From NCBI RefSeq assembly GCF_003583765.1, contig NZ_QXQA01000003.1:1-64000 (forward strand): 64,000 nt of DNA. The letters are read 5' to 3'. The notes beneath the pieces are model-generated. The model ran no database searches and was not told the origin of the DNA. It saw only the letters and a program-made list of their open reading frames with translations. This document shows positions 1 through 8,320 of the stretch, one piece after another. This DNA is from Paenibacillus nanensis (lineage in GTDB: Bacteria; Bacillota; Bacilli; Paenibacillales; Paenibacillaceae). Positions within the stretch are counted from its first letter, which is position 1. Each line of letters opens with the position of its first letter. A program made the position numbers and the translations under genes.

Positions 1-1372
<1,372 letters not shown>

Positions 1373-1549
1373 AAATGATACCCCACAAAGTGAAGCGAAT
1401 GCTTCGAGGATTATTCCTGATACTTTGCGGGGACCCCAATTACAAGCTAAAGTTCAGCAAACTTTCGTATCCAGTTTTCAAGGCGCAAGCTTTGCATGGT
1501 TGTGTCTTTTCTGAAGAAATTCAGGGAGCACGGTCATCGAAAAACACTG
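1373..1549 (+). other. 23S-5S internal transcribed spacer with processing stem
   Basis: This 177-base spacer has no tRNA gene that I can see. Near its start, CCCCACAAAGT (1381-1391) pairs with ACTTTGCGGGG (1422-1432) with one mismatch, and a smaller GAAGC/GCTTC hairpin sits inside. That fits an RNase III-type processing stem behind 23S rRNA. The remainder is unremarkable leader to the 5S gene. Confidence 0.6.
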
Positions 1550-1666
1550 TTTGGTGGCGATGGCGGAGGGGAACCACGCGTTCCCATACCGAACACGACC
1601 GTTAAGCCCTCCAGCGCCGATGGTACTTGGACCGCAGGGTCCTGGGAGAGTAGGACGTCGCCAAGC
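1550..1666 (+). rRNA. rrf: 5S ribosomal RNA
   Basis: This is a 117-base sequence with the 5S layout. It starts TTTGGTGGCGATGGCGGAGG and carries the conserved loop CCCATACCGAACACGACCGTTAAG. It closes with GGGAGAGTAGGACGTCGCCAAGCA, which pairs with the 5' end. It follows 23S in the usual order and is followed directly by a rho-independent terminator, so this is the end of the rrn operon. Its last 14 bases reappear twice downstream (see the tail repeat). Confidence 0.97.
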
Positions 1667-2298
1667 ATAGATAACCTACCGTAGTTGATACGGTAGGTTT
1701 TTTGTTGTGCGTAGACCATTTCGGATGATGGCTGCGCCATCCGGAATGGTCTGGTGACGTTTCTCTCCCAACTGGGAGAGTGTCTGAACCTTCCGGTCGA
1801 AGCAGTTCGATGATGCATGACCCGGCCTGAAGAGGAAGGTTCAGACGCCGACCGTTGATGTAACTCTGCGAAGAGTATTCATCCCAGTGCGGAATGGACG
1901 TCGCCAAGCACGAATGCCTGTCACAGTTATCTGTGGCAGGTTTTTTGTTTCGCATGGCGACGTTTCTCTCCCAACGGGGAGAGTGTCTGAACCTTATGAT
2001 CGAAGCAATTCGATGATGCATGACCCGGCCTGAAGAGGAAGGCTCAGACGCCGACCGTTGATGTAACTCTGCGAAGAGTATTCATCCCGGTGCGGAATGG
2101 ACGTCGCCAAGCACAGATATCCTACCGTAGTCGATACGGTAGGTTTTTTGTTGTGCATAGACCATTTCGGATGATGGCTCCGCCATCCGAAATGGTCTGG
2201 TGACGTTCCTCTCCCAACTGGGAGAGTGTCTGAACCTTTCGGTCGAAGCATTCGATGATGCGCGACCCGGCCTGAAGAGGAAGGTTCAGACGCCGACC
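1654..2298 (+). repeat. Three tandem 5S-tail units (5S 3' end + terminator + palindromes)
   Basis: The 14-base 5S tail GACGTCGCCAAGCA occurs at 1654-1667, 1897-1910 and 2100-2113, each time followed by a terminator hairpin. Each unit then carries CTCTCCCAACTGGGAGAG or a close variant, and a large inverted repeat (GTCTGAACCTT paired with AAGGTTCAGAC about 40 bases on). Units 1 and 3 also hold a 40-base hairpin (1713-1752, about 2158-2197) that unit 2 has lost. Unit lengths are about 243, 203 and 199 bases. The body of 5S is not repeated, so these are tails, not 5S copies. They probably arose by recombination among rrn operon ends. Confidence 0.8.
1673..1703 (+). terminator. rrn operon terminator
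   Basis: CCTACCGTA and TACGGTAGG flank a short loop and are followed by a run of T. It begins a few bases after the 5S gene. A near-identical hairpin recurs at 2121-2149, and an unrelated-sequence equivalent lies at about 1918-1946. Confidence 0.9.
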
Positions 2299-2359
2299 GG
2301 GATACTCATTTTAGAATCACGTGTAATCATTTCATTACATATGCAGCGTTGAAATAAGA

Positions 2360-2394
2360 CAAAATAAAGAAACCACTTTAGGGTCGAAGTGGTT
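2360..2394 (-). terminator. Terminator of the GntR/ABC operon
   Basis: AACCACTT (2371-2378) pairs with AAGTGGTT (2387-2394). Read on the minus strand the hairpin is followed by TTTCTTTATTTTG. It lies about 30 bases beyond the regulator stop codon, where the minus-strand operon should end. Confidence 0.7.
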
Positions 2395-2422
2395 GTAATT
2401 GAAAATAAATTATGCGGGTCTC

Positions 2423-2788
2423 TCAATAAATCTCCCTTAGAAGCTCCATTACTTCCTCGATGGTAAGACCAAAGGATTTGTAGTACGACGTATCGATCGC
2501 CATCTGTTTTCGGATCATATCGTTGCGTTTTTGAAGCATCTCATCGCGAGAGAGCTCGGCAACAAAGCAGCCTTTGCCGGTTACGGTATAGATCAAGCCA
2601 AGCCTTTCGAGTTCTTCCCACGCCTTTTTGACGGTGATGATGCTAATGCGCAGCTCGGTTGCAGCTTGGCGAATAGGCGGTAAGCTATACCCGCTTTCAA
2701 GCTCTCCCATCAGGATTTGTGCGCTGATTTGTTCAAAGAGCTGCTGATAGATGGGTTTTTCTGACGCGTTCGAAATTGCAATGTTCAT
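2423..2788 (-). CDS. GntR family transcriptional regulator, YtrA-like
   Basis: This 121-residue protein has an N-terminal GntR winged helix (about residues 8-76). It includes IYQQLFEQISAQILMGELE and a recognition segment around LRISIITVKKAWEELERLGL, then a short helical tail (about 85-120). The tail is too small for a metabolite-binding domain, which is the YtrA subfamily pattern. It is the last gene of a three-gene operon, and its ATG shares one base with the permease stop codon. YtrA-type proteins repress their own ABC exporter operons, and the palindrome at 4309-4331 before the first gene is the likely operator. Having the regulator last is the reverse of the usual order. Confidence 0.88.
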   Translation of the reverse strand: MNIAISNASEKPIYQQLFEQISAQILMGELESGYSLPPIRQAATELRISIITVKKAWEELERLGLIYTVTGKGCFVAELSRDEMLQKRNDMIRKQMAIDTSYYKSFGLTIEEVMELLREIY

Positions 2789-3441
2789 TAGATTTCCACT
2801 TTCTCAAACCGTTTGTTGGCAATATGATAAGCGATAATCGTCATTATCGCAAATATTGCGACACCCATGATCAGGATCAATAGCTGGACGGCGATGTTGT
2901 CGGCTCCCGTACCTTTCAGAAGGTCGGACACGAACGAGTTTTGTATGCCGAGCCATTCCGCTCCGCCGGCGAACAGCAGGGCGGCCGCCACGGCCGCAAA
3001 CGTTGCAGCACCGTACTTATAAGCCGTTTTGAAATACATTACGATAAAAATCAGGTTAAAGATCGCCATCATGACGAAATTGAGTCCCCAAAAACCTAAA
3101 GTTGGCTTGAAAAATAAATAATCCATATTCGGATACAAAAGTATGCTAATAAGACCATAGATCATGGCAACGACAATGTGCAGCAATTCCAAGATAACGA
3201 TTACGGCCACCTTCGCCTTTACGATTTCTTTTTTGGTTACAGGAAGCATACTGGTAAAGATCAAATCGTTTTGCGATTTATAGCCTCCGAACATATTCGG
3301 TACCGTGATGAAAGTAAAGTAGAGAACAACAAGGAAATACAGCCATCCCGGAATAAGCATCAATGCGCCTGTTAAGAAGGGCATAACATAGAAGATAGGA
3401 CTTACGCTGAGCTTTAATTCTTTTATCAATAAGCTATACAT
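2788..3441 (-). CDS. ABC-2 type transporter permease
   Basis: This 217-residue protein is almost wholly hydrophobic, with about six predicted membrane helices. Examples are FLTGALMLIPGWLYFLVVLYF and VAVIVILELLHIVVAMIYGLI. Overall layout matches the small membrane subunits paired with YtrB-type ATPases. It overlaps the ATPase gene upstream by 8 bases and the GntR gene downstream by 1, so the three are translationally coupled. The start is supported by GGAGA about 8 bases ahead of ATG. The transported compound is not evident; peptide or antibiotic export is a guess from the family. Confidence 0.85.
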   Translation of the reverse strand: MYSLLIKELKLSVSPIFYVMPFLTGALMLIPGWLYFLVVLYFTFITVPNMFGGYKSQNDLIFTSMLPVTKKEIVKAKVAVIVILELLHIVVAMIYGLISILLYPNMDYLFFKPTLGFWGLNFVMMAIFNLIFIVMYFKTAYKYGAATFAAVAAALLFAGGAEWLGIQNSFVSDLLKGTGADNIAVQLLILIMGVAIFAIMTIIAYHIANKRFEKVEI

Positions 3442-4288
3442 GCAGACTCTCCTTTTTCGAGAAATAGATCATAATCTCCTCAAGATTTGGCAGCGCCGAT
3501 CGCAGATCCCATGAAGGATCGAAATCAACGGTATGGATCAAGCCCGTAAACCCGAAAGAATTCGTCTTATAAGCAATCAGCTTATCTTGAACCAAATGCA
3601 ATTGCTCTTCTTTCCCGTTCACCAAGCGATAGGTATCGATAAACTCCTCTTTCACCGCGCTGTTAATAATTTGACCGTTATCGATATACGTAATATAATC
3701 AGCGCATTTCTCCAGATCGGAAGTAATATGGGTAGAGAACAGGATGCTGATTTCGCCATCTTGTACAAGCTCCTGGAAAATATCCAGCAGTTGATCCCTT
3801 GCTACAGGATCCAGGCCGCTGGTCGGCTCATCGAGAATAAGAATCTTCGCGCCATGCGACAAGGCTAGGGCCAAGCTGTATTTAACCTTCATTCCGGTTG
3901 AGAGCTCGGCTATTTTTTTGTTTTCATTCAGATTGAATTTCTTTAAATATTTGTTGTAGGCATCTTCATCCCAGTGATGATAAAATCTTTTGATCACGTT
4001 CGTTAACGTTCTGATCCTGCTTCGCGTATAAAAATCGATGTCCCCGAATGCGGAGCCGATTACCTGTTTCAGTTCGAGCTCGTGCTGCTTCAAATCCCGC
4101 CCAAAGATGCGGATCTCGCCGCTGTCCAATCGGATCAGATTCAAAATCGACTTAATGGTTGTTGTTTTACCCGCGCCGTTAGCGCCGATAAAGCCCATGA
4201 TGTAACCCTTCTCCAGCTGAAATGAGACGTCTTTTAAACGAAAATGCTCGTATTCTTTATTTAAATGTTTAATTTCTAACGCCAGCAT
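3434..4288 (-). CDS. ABC transporter ATP-binding protein
   Basis: This 284-residue protein is the ATPase of an ABC-2 type exporter. Walker A is GANGAGKT (residues 35-42), the signature is LSTGM (129-133), and Walker B is ILILDEP (149-155), followed by the D-loop SGLDP. The roughly 70 residues after the nucleotide-binding domain are the accessory C-terminal segment common in this family. It is the first gene of the operon. AGGAGGG precedes the ATG with good spacing. A GntR-type palindrome lies about 20 bases upstream of the start and would cover or follow the promoter. Confidence 0.92.
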   Translation of the reverse strand: MLALEIKHLNKEYEHFRLKDVSFQLEKGYIMGFIGANGAGKTTTIKSILNLIRLDSGEIRIFGRDLKQHELELKQVIGSAFGDIDFYTRSRIRTLTNVIKRFYHHWDEDAYNKYLKKFNLNENKKIAELSTGMKVKYSLALALSHGAKILILDEPTSGLDPVARDQLLDIFQELVQDGEISILFSTHITSDLEKCADYITYIDNGQIINSAVKEEFIDTYRLVNGKEEQLHLVQDKLIAYKTNSFGFTGLIHTVDFDPSWDLRSALPNLEEIMIYFSKKESLHV

Positions 4289-4308
4289 GTTATGCCCTCC
4301 TATTTAAA

Positions 4309-4331
4309 TTGTGTATATCGTGCATACACAA
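4309..4331. promoter_or_regulatory. Candidate GntR (YtrA-type) operator
   Basis: TTGTGTA and TACACAA are inverted around a 9-base centre, giving a 23-bp palindrome just upstream of the ABC operon start. Position and symmetry suit a dimeric GntR repressor, and the regulator is encoded at the end of the same operon. The assignment is inferred from symmetry and location. Confidence 0.6.
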
Positions 4332-4483
4332 TGTATCACCTGTACGGATAAAGTGTCAATAGGCTTCCTCTCATGTGCTCCTGCTTCGTTAACCCAACAA
4401 GTTTTAACAACCACCTCTTGATTTCGTATAGAATAGAAGTAGACAAATAGAAAAATTGAGAAAGTATATGGGGAGGAATGGGC

Positions 4484-5197
4484 ATGAAGAGACCAACAAT
4501 AGGAGTATTGCCTTTGTACGATGGGGACAAGCAAAGCTATTGGATGCTGCCAGGTTACATGAAAGGAATTGAAGAAGCCGGCGGAATTCCATTCATGCTT
4601 CCGTTAACTTCGAATGCGGATGTTATATCGGAAATGGCGGCCATGTTCGATGGTTTTCTGTTTACAGGTGGACATGATGTGAATCCCGAGCTATACGGCG
4701 AGGAAGCAGCAGATGTCTGCGGCGATATTTGCAGCGAGCGGGATGTGATGGAGTCGGTCCTCTTTCGTCGGGTAGTCGAGCTGGACAAGCCGGCGTTCGG
4801 AATATGCCGAGGTATTCAGCTCTTTAATGTCCTGCTTGGAGGTTCTCTTTACCAGGATCTTCCGACTCAGTTCGTATCCGATATTCAAGTGCAACACAAA
4901 CAATCGCCTCCGTATTCGGAACCAAGCCACAGCATTTACATCGAAAAGGGCAATCCTTTATACCGCATCGTTGAAAAAGAAACCTTAAAAGTCAACAGCT
5001 ATCACCATCAGGGGATAAAGAAGCTTTCGGAGCGCTTGATTGCCGTTGCAAAGGCTGAGGACGGCTTGATCGAAGCGGTAACGATGCGGGATAAAACGTT
5101 TGTTTTTGCCGTGCAATGGCATCCGGAATTCAGTTACAAGTCTGATCCGAGTAACTTTCAATTATTTGAGGCATTTGTGAAATTTTGCGGGAAGTAA
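4484..5197 (+). CDS. Class I glutamine amidotransferase-like hydrolase (peptidase C26, PuuD-like)
   Basis: This 237-residue protein has the triad of the C26/gamma-glutamyl-GABA hydrolase family. The nucleophile is Cys108 in FGICRGIQLFN, and the His/Glu pair is His213/Glu215 in VQWHPEF. The oxyanion-side motif FLFTGGHDVNPELYGE lies near residue 60. The family hydrolyses gamma-glutamyl amides, for example in putrescine breakdown. No other polyamine gene is nearby, so the substrate is open. I chose the ATG at 4484 over 4478 because GGGAGGA abuts the first ATG but sits about 6 bases from the second. It is monocistronic and divergent from the ABC operon. Confidence 0.88.
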   Translation: MKRPTIGVLPLYDGDKQSYWMLPGYMKGIEEAGGIPFMLPLTSNADVISEMAAMFDGFLFTGGHDVNPELYGEEAADVCGDICSERDVMESVLFRRVVELDKPAFGICRGIQLFNVLLGGSLYQDLPTQFVSDIQVQHKQSPPYSEPSHSIYIEKGNPLYRIVEKETLKVNSYHHQGIKKLSERLIAVAKAEDGLIEAVTMRDKTFVFAVQWHPEFSYKSDPSNFQLFEAFVKFCGK

Positions 5198-5216
5198 CGT
5201 TGCCATCACTCCGAAT

Positions 5217-5252
5217 ACATCCGTCCGATTCCATTAGGGCGGGTGTTTTTTT
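5217..5252 (+). terminator. Weak rho-independent terminator
   Basis: CATCCGTCC can pair, with G-U pairs, with GGGCGGGTG, followed by seven T. It follows the amidotransferase gene by about 20 bases. Confidence 0.55.
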
Positions 5253-5339
5253 ATGATTACAAAAATGTTGCAAATGCAACAAAAATGCGTTACGATTCAC
5301 TAAGCCCATTTGAAAAGGAAGAGCATTGGAGTTGACTTG

Positions 5340-5792
5340 ATGAAGGAAATTTTACGCGAAATTGGCATGATCGCCAGGTCATTGGATTCCATAAGCAATA
5401 TTGAATTTAAAGAATATGACCTTACAAAAGGACAGTATGTATATCTCGTGCGAATCGTCGAAAGCCCGGGCATGATTCAAGAAAAACTAGCCGAAATGAT
5501 AAAGGTAGACCGGACAACCGCTGCCCGTGCGATCAAAAAACTTGAGCTAAACGGTTTTATTGAAAAAGCGGATGATCCAGCCAACAAAAAAATAAAGAGA
5601 TTATTTCCTACTGAGAGAGGGAAGACCGTGTACCCCTTCATCATCAACGAACATGAATACTCCAATAAGATCGCGCTAACCGGGTTCTCGGAGAATGAAG
5701 CGGAAACCTTGTATAACCTGCTCCTTAGGGTCAGGAAAAATATAGAAAAGGACTGGGAGTTTGTAAAGAAGGGGAATAAGAGAAGTTATTAA
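5340..5792 (+). CDS. MarR family transcriptional regulator
   Basis: This 150-residue protein has the MarR layout: an N-terminal dimerisation helix, then a winged helix-turn-helix around residues 45-100. Key segments are LAEMIKVDRTTAARAIKKLELNGFIEK for the recognition helix and DDPANKKIKRLFPTERGK for the wing. A C-terminal helical pair closes the dimer. I prefer the ATG at 5340, which has GGAG 8 bases upstream, over the in-frame TTG at 5310. It precedes a GNAT acetyltransferase by 25 bases, so the two are probably co-transcribed. MarR-acetyltransferase pairs are common, but the ligand cannot be told. Confidence 0.88.
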   Translation: MKEILREIGMIARSLDSISNIEFKEYDLTKGQYVYLVRIVESPGMIQEKLAEMIKVDRTTAARAIKKLELNGFIEKADDPANKKIKRLFPTERGKTVYPFIINEHEYSNKIALTGFSENEAETLYNLLLRVRKNIEKDWEFVKKGNKRSY

Positions 5793-5811
5793 TTTTTACG
5801 AGAGGGGATAA

Positions 5812-6336
<525 letters not shown>

Positions 6337-6354
6337 GATTGCTGCGAATGAAGG

Positions 6355-6396
6355 TATGAAGTCCGTAGATCCGGGCTTCATGCTCTCTTTTTTTGC
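6355..6396 (+). terminator. Rho-independent terminator
   Basis: ATGAAGTCC and GGGCTTCAT form a 9-bp stem, followed by CTCTTTTTTT. It closes the MarR-GNAT pair. Confidence 0.85.
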
Positions 6397-6503
6397 AGTT
6401 ATATTTCGTCTTAAAAAACATAAATATAGAAACACATATACGGTTGGCGTGGAAGGAAAACAAATGATTCAAAGCGCCCCAAAAAAAATTTCGGTACCAG
6501 TGA

Positions 6504-6532
6504 TTGACAGACGCGGAATCGCGGAATAAAAT
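6504..6532 (+). promoter_or_regulatory. Sigma-A-type promoter of the GH30 polysaccharide operon
   Basis: TTGACA at 6504-6509 and TAAAAT at 6527-6532 are separated by exactly 17 bases. The implied start leaves a leader of about 290 bases before the first gene, and that leader carries two palindromic operators and a cre-like site. The remaining bases of 6397-6831 show no gene. Confidence 0.65.
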
Positions 6533-6611
6533 AGCATTAACAAAAATGAAACCCCTTTCACAAAGAGCTTGCGAGCACTGCATAACATCCTCATTCTTTT
6601 TTTTAGCCGTT

Positions 6612-6641
6612 ATGAAACCCGTTACATGTAACTGGTTTCAT
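6612..6641. promoter_or_regulatory. 30-bp composite palindrome, two abutting LacI-type operators
   Basis: The two halves TGAAACCCGTTACA (6613-6626) and TGTAACTGGTTTCA (6627-6640) are near mirror images. The whole 30 bp differs from its reverse complement at one base pair. Each half fits a LacI-family operator of form TGWAACYSRTTWCA. A related site lies before the LacI gene at 25694. About 75 bases downstream of the predicted start site, it would act as a roadblock. Confidence 0.7.
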
Positions 6642-6769
6642 TTAACGGCGGTATTGCCTCATTTACAGTCAGAAGAAGCTGAAGAACTCCTGATTACCAG
6701 TCAGCGGAGAAAGCAAAACCCCTTATTATCAGTTAGTAGCAGCAACGATGAATTTGTTTCAATTTAAAA

Positions 6770-6800
6770 TGTAAGCGCTTTATGTAACCCGTTACATAAA
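6770..6800. promoter_or_regulatory. cre-like site joined to a second LacI-type operator
   Basis: TGTAAGCGCTTTAT (6770-6783) resembles a catabolite-responsive element, though its last three bases deviate from consensus. It runs into TTTATGTAA-CCCG-TTACATAAA (6779-6800), a perfect 9-bp inverted repeat that contains TGTAACCCGTTACA. Catabolite repression plus specific LacI control is the natural reading. Both assignments come from sequence likeness. Confidence 0.6.
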
Positions 6801-6831
6801 TTCGTCCGGTGCTCGGGAGAGGAGCGGCAAT

Positions 6832-8295
6832 GTGAAAATTTCTAAGAAACAATACGCTGTCGGGCTTGGCTGCTTGGCGGTATGCAGCGTCATGATTTTC
6901 TTGCTTGCGATGCCGCCGGGCTCGAGAACCGGTACAGAAGAAAACGGAGAGGGGAGCAGCAGTATGGGCCAGAAGATAACGCTTGATTATAACAGGAGGT
7001 ATCAAAGCATTGACGGATTCGGAGCCTCAGGCGCTTGGTGGGCGCAAGAGGTCGGCGGCTGGGATAATCTTGATCAAATCATGGATTTGCTGTACGACGA
7101 GCAGAAAGGAATCGGCCTCAACATTTACCGCTACAACATCGGGGCCGGCAAACCGGCGGTCGCAACCGACCCTTGGCGCACGACGGAGACGGTCGAAGTA
7201 TCGCCGGGCGTATATGATCTGAGCCGGGACAAAAACGCGGTTCATGCGATGAAGGAAGCGGCGAAGCGCGGAGCGGACATCGTGCTGTTCGCCAATAGTC
7301 CTCCTGCAAGGCTGACGTTGTCGGGGTATTCCTCGGGAGAACCAAACGGGAAGTCGAATCTCCCGCCGGAGAATGAAGACGAATTCGCCAAGTACCTAGT
7401 GGATATTACGGAGCTATTCGTCAAGGAAGGCGTGCCGGTCAAATACTTAAGCCCGATTAATGAACCGCAATGGGAATGGAAGAACGGCCAGGAAGGCTGC
7501 CATTACGAGCCGGAGCAGGTGATCAGCCTCTCAAGAAAAGTAGCGCAGGAGCTGGAAGCTAGGAAGCTTCCCGTTAAGCTGCTGATAGCGGAATCCGGCG
7601 CATGGAACGACCCTGAGTACACGCTTACGATGTATAAGCGAATCATGAGCGACGAAGTGCTCTCTAAGCACATTGACGCTTATGCCGTGCATTCGTATTG
7701 GTCGAGCGCTAAGGATAAGGAAATTGCCGCGGAATACTTCTCCCAATTCGAAAATATGCTCCCGCTGCACCAGACCGAGTGGTGCGAGATGCTTAACGGC
7801 AACGCCGCAAGCATGGAGGCGGCTCTCGTGCTGGCGCGAACGATTCATGAGGATATGACGATTCTTTCGGTGTCTACATGGGAGCAGTGGCTGGCGGTCG
7901 CCAAAGGCGACTACCGGGATGCTTTGGTGTATGTGAATCCTCAGACGAAGCAATTCGGCACCGCGAAGCGAATGTGGAGCTTCGGCAATTACTCCAAATT
8001 CGTTAAGCCGGGCTACCACAGGATCGAAGCCGATATTGAAGATAGCGACGTGCTCACAACCGCTTACGTCAGCCCGGAAGGAGATCGAGCCGTAATCGTG
8101 GCGATTAATCCTTCAAAGCAAGAAAAGCCGGTTGCCTTCGAGGAACTGGAAGGGAAAAAGACGCAAGTTTACGAGACGTCCGAGGCGCATAACCTCGACC
8201 TCGTGAAGGAGGTGAACGGGCTCGAAGGTTATACTCTTCCGCCGGAATCTGTAACAACCTTTGTTGTTCAGGCAGGGAAGTCTCGTTTTCTGTAA
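6832..8295 (+). CDS. Secreted glycoside hydrolase family 30
   Basis: This 487-residue protein has a Lys-rich start and a hydrophobic stretch (about 8-27) acting as a signal peptide or anchor. The catalytic (beta/alpha)8 domain follows. The family start motif YQSIDGFGASGAWW is at 57-70. The acid/base Glu211 lies in SPINEPQWEW and the nucleophile Glu316 in LHQTEWCEM. A C-terminal beta region (about 395-480) includes VIVAINPS. GH30 enzymes cleave beta-linked glycans; the NSPP motif and the neighbouring GH35 gene suggest an endo-beta-1,6-galactanase, which is an inference. The start is GTG at 6832 because the ATG two bases earlier is out of frame. It is the first gene of the long operon. Confidence 0.85.
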   Translation: MKISKKQYAVGLGCLAVCSVMIFLLAMPPGSRTGTEENGEGSSSMGQKITLDYNRRYQSIDGFGASGAWWAQEVGGWDNLDQIMDLLYDEQKGIGLNIYRYNIGAGKPAVATDPWRTTETVEVSPGVYDLSRDKNAVHAMKEAAKRGADIVLFANSPPARLTLSGYSSGEPNGKSNLPPENEDEFAKYLVDITELFVKEGVPVKYLSPINEPQWEWKNGQEGCHYEPEQVISLSRKVAQELEARKLPVKLLIAESGAWNDPEYTLTMYKRIMSDEVLSKHIDAYAVHSYWSSAKDKEIAAEYFSQFENMLPLHQTEWCEMLNGNAASMEAALVLARTIHEDMTILSVSTWEQWLAVAKGDYRDALVYVNPQTKQFGTAKRMWSFGNYSKFVKPGYHRIEADIEDSDVLTTAYVSPEGDRAVIVAINPSKQEKPVAFEELEGKKTQVYETSEAHNLDLVKEVNGLEGYTLPPESVTTFVVQAGKSRFL

Positions 8296-8320
8296 GTCGA
8301 AAACATAGGGAGGATCGAAA

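Noticed and set aside
1550..2251. Open frames in the 5S gene and its tails
   Set aside because: They follow the tandem tail units and cross terminators.
1700..2300. Additional 5S or tRNA genes after the rrn operon
   Set aside because: Only the final 14 bases of 5S recur; no cloverleaf-like sequence is visible.
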